DNA of 64,000 nt from Apiotrichum sp. Y4204 (taxonomy: Eukaryota > Basidiomycota > Tremellomycetes > Trichosporonales > Trichosporonaceae), in the NCBI GenBank assembly GCA_025531455.1, contig JAMYHL010000007.1, forward strand, positions 186,001 through 250,000, read 5' to 3'. The translations under genes were made by a program, and so were the position numbers. Below are positions 57,273 to 64,000 of this stretch, in pieces. Within the stretch, counting starts at the first letter, position 1, and each line of letters opens with the position of its first letter. The notes beneath the pieces are model-generated. The model was not told where the DNA came from, did no database searches, and worked only from the letters and a program-made list of their open reading frames with translations.

Positions 57273-59657
57273 CTATCCCGGCTGCTGGCCCAGCCTGGCC
57301 ATCGGGTGTTTCTGTGGGTCGTCGTCTGGGCGCCAGCTGCCGTGGAAGCCGTGGTACGACATTGCTTGTTCGTCTGGCGTTAGCGTGAGTGTAAGGAGTG
57401 GCAATAGGAAGTCGCGACGATAGGGCTGCCACGTCCAACAGTGACGGCCATAAGTGACGGCCACCAGTCGCGACGGGAGAACAATGTCCCGGCACGGACC
57501 TCTCTTGTCGGGCCGCAGATGTCGGAACCTGTATCGCGTTTCCGCTTCTGAGAAACAGCTTGTACTCACGCCTAACGCCCTGCGCGCCAAACTGCCCCAC
57601 GCCAGGTGAGAATCCCGTTACAGGCAGGACGACGATATCCCCGATGCGCACCGGGTCGCGGATACCGCGCAGGTCTGTCCACTTGACGCCGTACTTGACG
57701 GAGAGGTACGCGACGACCGCGTCGGTCCACACGCCAGGGCCCGTCCAGTCGAGGATACCAACCGGCCCGCCGTCCGCCTTTGTGCTCAGAACGGTGGGTT
57801 TCAGCAGGTCGTCGAGTGTCTTTTGCGCTGCGTCCCGCGTGGAGCTCCTGAATGCCCGACGTAGCTTTGCGGCGGCCGTTGCGATCTTCCCGTTCTGCGT
57901 CCGCGACCAGTCGGCTGCGTCTGCCGTTGCGTGCAGGGCCCGCAGCACCGACTGCAGCGCGATCGGGTGGTACGGCGCTGATGCCATCGTCCACTGTACT
58001 ATTTGAACCTGTGGTCAGCGAGAAGCTACAAGAAACCAAGGTCTCCGACCAAGCTCCTTCCAGCGTCCACATAATCGCACTCACTGGACGCGGCCACCAC
58101 ATTGCCCAATCCTCCTTGTCATCATTCACGTCCGCCTCCATGCCGATGACAACGCTCGGGCGACCGAGCACAGTGTCGATATCCTCGCCGGCGTCGATAC
58201 GCGCCTTCTCCGCATCGCCCAGCCAGCCCTTGCCGCCGTCCCACAGGTGCGCGCCGCGGCCCCAATGTGACGGCGCGTGCAGTATGTGCGTGTCCGTGTC
58301 GCTGTAGATCCCGCCGTGTACTAGCAACAGGAGATACCGCAGAAGGTCGGCGCGCTGCAATCAGTACGGGAACAGACCGCAATCACTCACCAGAATACCC
58401 GTCGGCAGCGCACGCCACATGGTGAGCACCGGCCCGCCGAGGTGATCGCCAGCCCACGCCCACGCGTCGTCATCCGTGAGGAGGCGCCATTTCCAGCCCT
58501 CCTCGACGACCTGTCCCTCGCGCCAGGAGCGGACATACTCGTTATCGCGGTTACTATCATCCTTGTCCGTCTGCCAAATGTGCTTGTTGCCATCCCACGG
58601 TAGCGGCGCCTTTGCCACCTCCCCGCTGCCCGCCTTCCCCGCGTTCCCGAGGTATGCGTCCAGACTCGCATCTAGCCGTCCCGCAAGGGATGGAGGAAAA
58701 GTCCGCGCAAACTCGCGCAGCTGCGCACCGTATTCTTCCAGCGTCGCCGGGCCCATCTTGTAGCTTGCGTCTGCGGGCGCACCGAGCGCGGAGAGTGGTT
58801 CATGCTCCGCATTTGGTGGCCACGGGCGCAACGAGCCGACGAGCGACGACCGCTGTGGGCCTTTGACGCCCCATCGCTGTAGTGCGCTAAGGGTGATTTC
58901 TGGCGGAGGGGAAGGGTCGGTGAGGGGGAAGGTGCGTTGTGCTGAGGTCAGTAATGGGGACGCGAGGGTATGTCATCATGGGCGCGATGACGAGCTGTGA
59001 TGCAGAGGGGACGTCGCAGAGCGTCACTGAGCACGTCGAATAACGTCTTATCAGAGCCGCCGTCGTCTCGTGTTCACAGCGTGCAGGACAATGTGCACAG
59101 TGTAGTCGGTAGCCTGCAGCCTGTAGTGTGTGCTGAGCAGCATCTGGCGAGCAGCCAACGCGCGCGCCCCAGGCCGCTGCGCCAGCCCTGCACTGCGCAG
59201 GGTTATAAATACGCCCCGCAGCCCTGTGATGGCGGGCAGCAAGGAAATGGCATCGAGCAGGCACACCTGCGCACAGACAATGTCGCATGTGAGGGCAAGA
59301 CATGGAACAAGAAAAGTTGGGGGTCCCGACCATGCTGCCATCACTGTGCTTGATGCGATCGCGCTGGCCATCAAGGCCCTCACGGACATCAATGTCGCCA
59401 TCATAGCGCATCACAGCCCATCACTGCGACAGAACCCAGTCTCAAGCGCACCCCTCCTTTAGATAAGACTCACAACTATCTCCCCGAGGGGCAAGACACA
59501 CGAACCCGACAAGCGCAATCAACACCAGCACGCCAATCAACCGCTTCTGCGTGCGCGCGCCGACACTCAATCCGATACTCGGCAGTCGCTTCGTGTCCGC
59601 GTCGGTATACGGCAGCCCTGGCCCGGGCCGGGAGAGGGCGAGGCGGGGCAGCCGCAT
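57273..59657 (-). CDS. Och1-type glycosyltransferase (GT32, DXD), type II membrane protein
   Basis: Golgi enzyme of 514 residues, from exons 59657-59474, 58941-58391, 58354-58085, 58008-57570 and 57373-57273. A short cytosolic tail precedes one signal-anchor helix (RLIGVLVLIALVGFVCLA, about residues 39-56). The catalytic part has HIWQTDKDD, GWKWRLLTDDDAW and TGILRADLLRYLLLLVHGGI. The metal-binding DXD is Asp264/Asp266 in YSDTDT. Later come IVQWTMASAPYHP, then FSPGVGQFGAQ and, after the last intron, HEQAMSYHGFHGSW, the usual Och1-family ending. Och1 adds the first alpha-1,6-mannose to N-glycan cores; members also act on other lipids and glycans, so the acceptor is open. The first intron (532 nt) is by far the longest modelled here. 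The join at 59474/58941 is supported by phase only. Confidence 0.85.
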
Positions 59658-61731
59658 CGTGTGTGGAGGGGGTGGGGTTCTGGAGTGTTTCTCCGGTGTG
59701 TGAGTGTGTGTCTGTGGAAAATTCGGGAAGTGGAAGAAGATGTTAACAGCGGGTGTCGGGACGAGATCTAATGTCGGAGCGTCGAGAAGAGAGTATACAG
59801 GATATTAATGAAGAAGATAGGGATGGAGAGGTGGAGAGATGCATGCATTCCTCTACGACGTGTTGATGCGTCGCTCTACGACGACGACAATCTCTCTCTC
59901 TCTCTCTCTCTCCTCACTCCACCCCACTCGACGACATCCGCCTCCCGTATGTCACAGAAGTGGAGGTTTCTGATGCGCAGTCACGGTTCGTCTTTTTCTA
60001 GCTCTTGTGCGCTGTTTCAGTCTCTGCTCGAATCCACCCCAGCCATGATCCAGGAGGGGAGAGAGAGTACGCAGCACGCAGCACGCAGCGTAGCACGCGT
60101 AGCCCGGACATTACAGCGGCGCATGCAGCATGCAGCTCGCGCCGTAGACCCACCATGTGCCTTGTGCGTGGACACCATGGGTGTATACGGCATGCATAGC
60201 ACCTCGCTTGCACTGCTCGCAGCTCGTCCGCAACACGGGCAAACGAGTTGATGTGCTAGTTCGGTCTGGACCTCGGGCCTCTTTGGCTTGACCTGAAGCC
60301 GCCCGCAGCCTCGGTAGGATACTGTCAATAAGCTCCAGCCCAGGCCCCAGGGAATGCATGTTGGGTTGTGCCGTGCACACGATCGTGCCAATCGATGGGA
60401 CGCAATAGACGCAACGGACCAGTCTGCCTCTCCCTCGGGACCCGGGACGTGATCCAGAACCTCGCCGGTAAGCATAACCCATTTGCATCGACCCGCCTGG
60501 AGGAGAGGAGAACATATGTTGATCTGTGCGTCGATGGAGCGCGAGAGCAGTGTTTGCAGTCGGGGCTGTGGGTCAAGAGTGGAAAGAGCGGTGTGGGCGG
60601 TGCGCAGTGTACGACGACGACTGCGATCAACTCGTGGTACAGTTTTGCGAGGGCATCAAAGGGATCTCTCTCTTAGCTCTTTGGATCTTGACCTGGTTGG
60701 TCACAGATCACAGGTCACAGTCTCATCTGTCACACAAGTCTGGCATGGATGGGTGGGTGACGGCTGGGTGGCTGTCACTGGAAAAAAAATGGGGGACATG
60801 AGCTGCGCACGCAGAGATGTGATGCAGATGCAGATGGGAAATGCATTAAATGTACAGATGCGATGCATGCGGAAAGGAAACGCACGATATCATGCAGGAG
60901 AAATAGCGAGACATGGGAATGTCGCTGCTGCTGAGCTGCTGCAAATGTTCCAAACCGAGGGATCGAGGGGGGCGAGCTGAGAGCACATGAAAGAGGTCAC
61001 AGAAAACAGAGGATACAGTAGTACAGCAATCCCACTTGCTCTATATCATCATCGTCATCCTCATCATCAATCTCTTCATCCTCCTCTTCACCACTACTCT
61101 CTCCCCCGCGCTCTCTCTCGCCCACATCCTCATCAGGACACTTCCCCTTCTTTCCAACCCCATTTCTCTCCGCCACCGACGTTACTCCCCACCGCGTCCC
61201 TCGCGCCTCGCCCTCGCCCTCGCGTGCACCCCTGATTGATATCCGCCACCCGTGCACCCGAACCCCCGAGCCACGCGGACCACGTCGACGGCCTGCGTAG
61301 TGAAAACCAAAGTAACCGACCAAAGTCCGCCGCCAGTCCTTCGTCCTTTGCTCCATTTCCCGGTTTGCTTGTCGTTTCGCGCGCGTCTGTTGCATCATTA
61401 CTCATCTCTGGACTCTTCTTTTCTCTCTCTCATCTCTCCGAATCGTCTCTTCGTCTCTTCGGAACAAGCAAAACAAGACATTGCCATCCGGTTCATAGCC
61501 TCGGTTCTGCTTTTGCGCTACATTTCATTTCATTTTTCAGACCAGACACACCACCTGCGCGACCACAAACACACACATTCTTCCCAGTTCGCAGTCGCGC
61601 GCACACGCCCACCACCTGCACACAGCTCGAACCATCGTACCACCGCCCGCCCCAACAACACCTGCTTCCTCCCACACTCCTCAACCTCTTCCCACTTGTA
61701 TTCTCTCCATCACCCACATCGATCTCCCACT
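59658..61731. other. Divergent intergenic region Och1-like / ArfGAP
   Basis: About 2.1 kb holding both promoters. A (TC)n tract lies at 59891-59912 and a long C/T-rich leader runs from about 61020 to the ArfGAP start. Repeated AGCACGC strings occur near 60070-60100. No coding feature is supported. Confidence 0.35.
59891..59912. repeat. (TC)n dinucleotide repeat
   Basis: Eleven uninterrupted TC units in the divergent promoter region. Confidence 0.9.
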
Positions 61732-63474
61732 ATGAACGCTCAACAGCGCATCGAGCGCCAGCTCGAAGAGGTCCTCCGCCTCCCTGGAAATGGTACGTGC
61801 AGACGTGTAGCAAGTTTTAAGCCTTAAACGCAACGAAAGGAACGGACGGCGAGATGTGCAGCCTTGAGCACGGGAGGAGTGAGGCTGTGCCTTGCACGTT
61901 GAAGTATTTCGAGACCGAGACCGAGACTGTCGCTCCCAGCAGTCACCACCCAGTCTCATGACTCGCCGGATGTGATCAGTCTGATGTGATCAAGCCTTGT
62001 TTTAAGTAGCCGCTGACGTCCCAGACAAGTGCGCCGACTGCCGCGCCTCGCATCCCCGCTGGGCATCCGTCAATCTCGGCATCTTCCTCTGCGTCAACTG
62101 CGCTAGCGTGCACCGCAAGATGGGCACGCATAGGAGTCGAGTGTGAGTGGATTTTACCTCGAGTGCAGCGGCGACTGAGCTCCGTCTCATGACGGAATGC
62201 CTCCTTCGGAGCTCGGTCAGGCGCATGGCCAGACGGCCGGACGGGGCGCTGGCTGCGGTGGCGGTAGTGGCGTCACCCACCCTGGCCCCCTGTTCGGCTC
62301 CCGCGTGTATCCCCGCTGTTCGCGATGATCCTGACGCTCCAGCAAATCCGTGACGCTCGACGAATGGACCCGTGAGCAGGTGACGGCGATGCGCAAGATG
62401 GGCAACATCCGCTCCAACGAGATCTACAACCCCGACCCGAGCCGGCACCCGCCACCAACGGTGACGGATATCGATGAGCGCGACTCGGAACTGGCAAAGT
62501 TTATTCGGCGAAAGTACGAGCTCGGCGCGTTCAAGGCCCATGCTGCCAAGGAGCTCGCGACGAGCAATGCGGTCACCTCGCGTGCGCAGGCGCTCGACGC
62601 TCGCAACGGGCATGAATCACGCGCGCCCCTGCGCCCCGAGGAGTTGCCCCGCCGCGAGCGCGACCTTCCCTCCCTCCCGGCCACAGCTGGCCGTCGCACT
62701 CGCCCCACCAACAATGCGCCCCTCTGGTCTGGTCTCGCGCCGCAGGGCACTGGGGCGAGCAACACGAGCAACACCAGCGCAGGCAGCACTGGTTCGCTTG
62801 GAGGGAGGCCTGTTTTCCCTCCGCGCACTTCGTCGTCTCCAGCCTTTTCGACTTCGAGTGGGACTTCCACTGCGGCGGCCCTTCTCCGTCCGCCGCAGCC
62901 TCAGCAGCCTCAGCAGCAGACGCCCGCGCAGCCTCGCGCCGACCTCCTCGTGGACATTGGCGGCTCGTCATCTTCAACCCGCCCGCTGCAGCTGAACGGC
63001 TTCCCGACCGTCCCGGCGTTCCAGCCGCCATCCGCGACGCCCAACGCCGCCGCGCCAGTTATGAGCCCCGGCGGCCTGATCTCGCCTCTCGCGCTGGGTC
63101 AGCAGGCCTTCTTCCCCTCTCCGCCGATCGCCTCGGCAAATCCGTTTGCCGCCATGGGTCAGCAGGTCAGCACGCCGCCGCAGATGGGTGGCGGGAGCTA
63201 CTTTCAGCCGATGCCGCACCACCAGCTCGCGACGAGCCCCGGCGGCATGGGCATGATGCCGACCGGCATGGGCTCTATGGGCTCCATGGGCTCCATGGGG
63301 ATGGGCATGGGCATGAACGGCATGGGCGCCAGCAGCAGCATGGGCAGCATGGCCATGGGCGTCGGCATGCCCGGCGCAATGGGCGGCGGGATGAGCATGG
63401 GCAGCATGGGCGTTCCCGTCCAGGTGCAGGGCGGCTCGTACCAGCCGCACCCATGGGGCTCTTACGGCGCCTAA
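61732..63474 (+). CDS. ArfGAP (Age2/SMAP-like)
   Basis: GTPase-activating protein for Arf GTPases, acting in vesicle traffic at the Golgi or endosomes. Exons 61732-61792, 62025-62142 and 62343-63474 give 436 residues. The zinc finger CX2CX16CX2C is Cys23, Cys26, Cys43 and Cys46, and the arginine finger is Arg51 (VHRKMGTH). Then VKSVTLDEWT, MRKMGNIRSNEIYN and FIRRKYELGAF match the family. The joins lie just before and just after the finger, and both keep phase. The rest is low-complexity: Ser/Thr/Pro/Gln, with LLVDIGG as a possible adaptor-binding stretch. The tail is Met/Gly repeats (GMGSMGSMGSMGMGMG). The domain size and short N-terminus favour Age2/SMAP over Gcs1 or Glo3. Confidence 0.9.
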
Positions 63475-63797
63475 GCTCTGCGCGATGCGTCACTGCGCTG
63501 GTGCCCCCAGCCCGGACCGTGATTGCCTGCGCTCGGCATTCCACCCCAGGATGGGCCGTTCTGTTTGTTGTACTATTGTACCACCCATGCACGAGATACC
63601 AGTTGCGGAAGGGATGTGCGATGGCTTGACATCGGCGGTGGAGCTACTGTACAACATGTATAGATTCGCGAATGGTCTGAACTGTGCCGCATTCGGATCC
63701 ATATCTGACTACACACCCGCATCTGGAAACCCACGCTCGATAGTCACAGATTCATCGTATCTCGATACATAGCACATGCCAATTTTAAGTTCTCCAT
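63475..63797. other. Convergent spacer ArfGAP / SUB2
   Basis: 323 bp between the two stop codons. No separate feature is seen. Confidence 0.3.
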
Positions 63798-64000
63798 TTA
63801 CGACGTCATGTAGGTGGCGGGGTCAATGTTGTCCGGGAGGGTGGGGATGGCGACGGTGAAGCGCTCCTGGATCTTCTGGAGGACCTCCTGGTCGGCGTCC
63901 GACGAGACAAACGTAATGGCGAGACCCTTTGTGCCGAAACGGCCGGCACGACCAACACGGTGGAGGTACGAGTCGGCGTCGGCGGGCGCGTCATAGTTGA
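63798..64000 (-). CDS. SUB2: 3' end of DEAD-box RNA helicase Sub2/UAP56 (partial)
   Basis: Minus-strand frame entering from the right edge and ending at TAA 63800-63798; 66 codons are visible. The sequence contains helicase motif [17 protein letters not shown], followed by LAITFVSS. It ends with [15 protein letters not shown], which is the C-terminus I recall for fungal Sub2. Sub2 works in spliceosome assembly and mRNA export with the TREX complex. Another DEAD-box protein is possible, but this tail is distinctive. Confidence 0.9.
   Translation of the reverse strand, partial: NYDAPADADSYLHRVGRAGRFGTKGLAITFVSSDADQEVLQKIQERFTVAIPTLPDNIDPATYMTS

Overview
The window reads as nuclear DNA of a basidiomycete yeast of the Tremellomycetes, most likely near the Trichosporonales/Cryptococcus lineages; this is an inference from gene structure and protein similarity recalled from families, not a database result. 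The evidence is dense splicing (47 introns modelled in 14 complete genes, many only 32-40 nt), GT donors, a CTRAC-like branch site packed 4-10 nt before the AG, GC-rich third codon positions, intron-containing tRNA genes and a typical fungal housekeeping set. No operons, phage, CRISPR, intact transposon or rRNA were seen.

Layout from left to right. 0-6 kb: the first codons of a minus-strand gene, a 3-keto-sterol reductase (ERG27), two inverted identical tRNA-Val(AAC) genes whose introns differ, and an FAD-dependent oxidoreductase. 5.7-15.6 kb: almost 10 kb with no gene I can support. 15.6-17.5 kb: a bZIP transcription factor. 17.5-21.7 kb: a second gene-poor stretch. 21.7-24.2 kb: an NT-C2 domain protein. 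27.4-31 kb: a seven-exon short-chain dehydrogenase, a nine-exon Mpv17/Sym1-type mitochondrial protein, and tRNA-Ser(AGA) plus tRNA-Ser(CGA). 31.6-37 kb: a secreted ricin-B-type lectin and a Chs7-like multispan membrane protein. 37.7-43.4 kb: phosphoglycerate dehydrogenase (SER3) converging on ATG13. 46.1-46.9 kb: ribosomal protein L27e. 49.8-55.8 kb: a 1,940-residue PH-domain protein related to Skg3/Caf120. 56.8 kb: tRNA-Lys(UUU). 57.2-59.7 kb: an Och1-type Golgi glycosyltransferase. 61.7-63.5 kb: an ArfGAP. Right edge: the 3' end of the SUB2 (UAP56) RNA helicase.

The genes are unrelated housekeeping functions: sterol, serine and lipid metabolism; autophagy; translation; mRNA export; and secretion and cell wall (lectin, Chs7-like chaperone, Och1-like mannosyltransferase, ArfGAP). 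Nothing suggests a gene cluster with one shared pathway. No undescribed system was recognised. The most unusual signals are at the level of gene architecture: a 3-nt exon in the SYM1-like gene, a 7-nt exon that carries the catalytic tyrosine of the dehydrogenase, introns down to 32 nt, an in-frame 51-nt intron in the PH-domain gene, a C2 fold split by a long insertion, and two long gene-poor blocks.

All exon joins were made by eye from splice signals, reading phase and remembered family motifs. Protein lengths follow from those joins.
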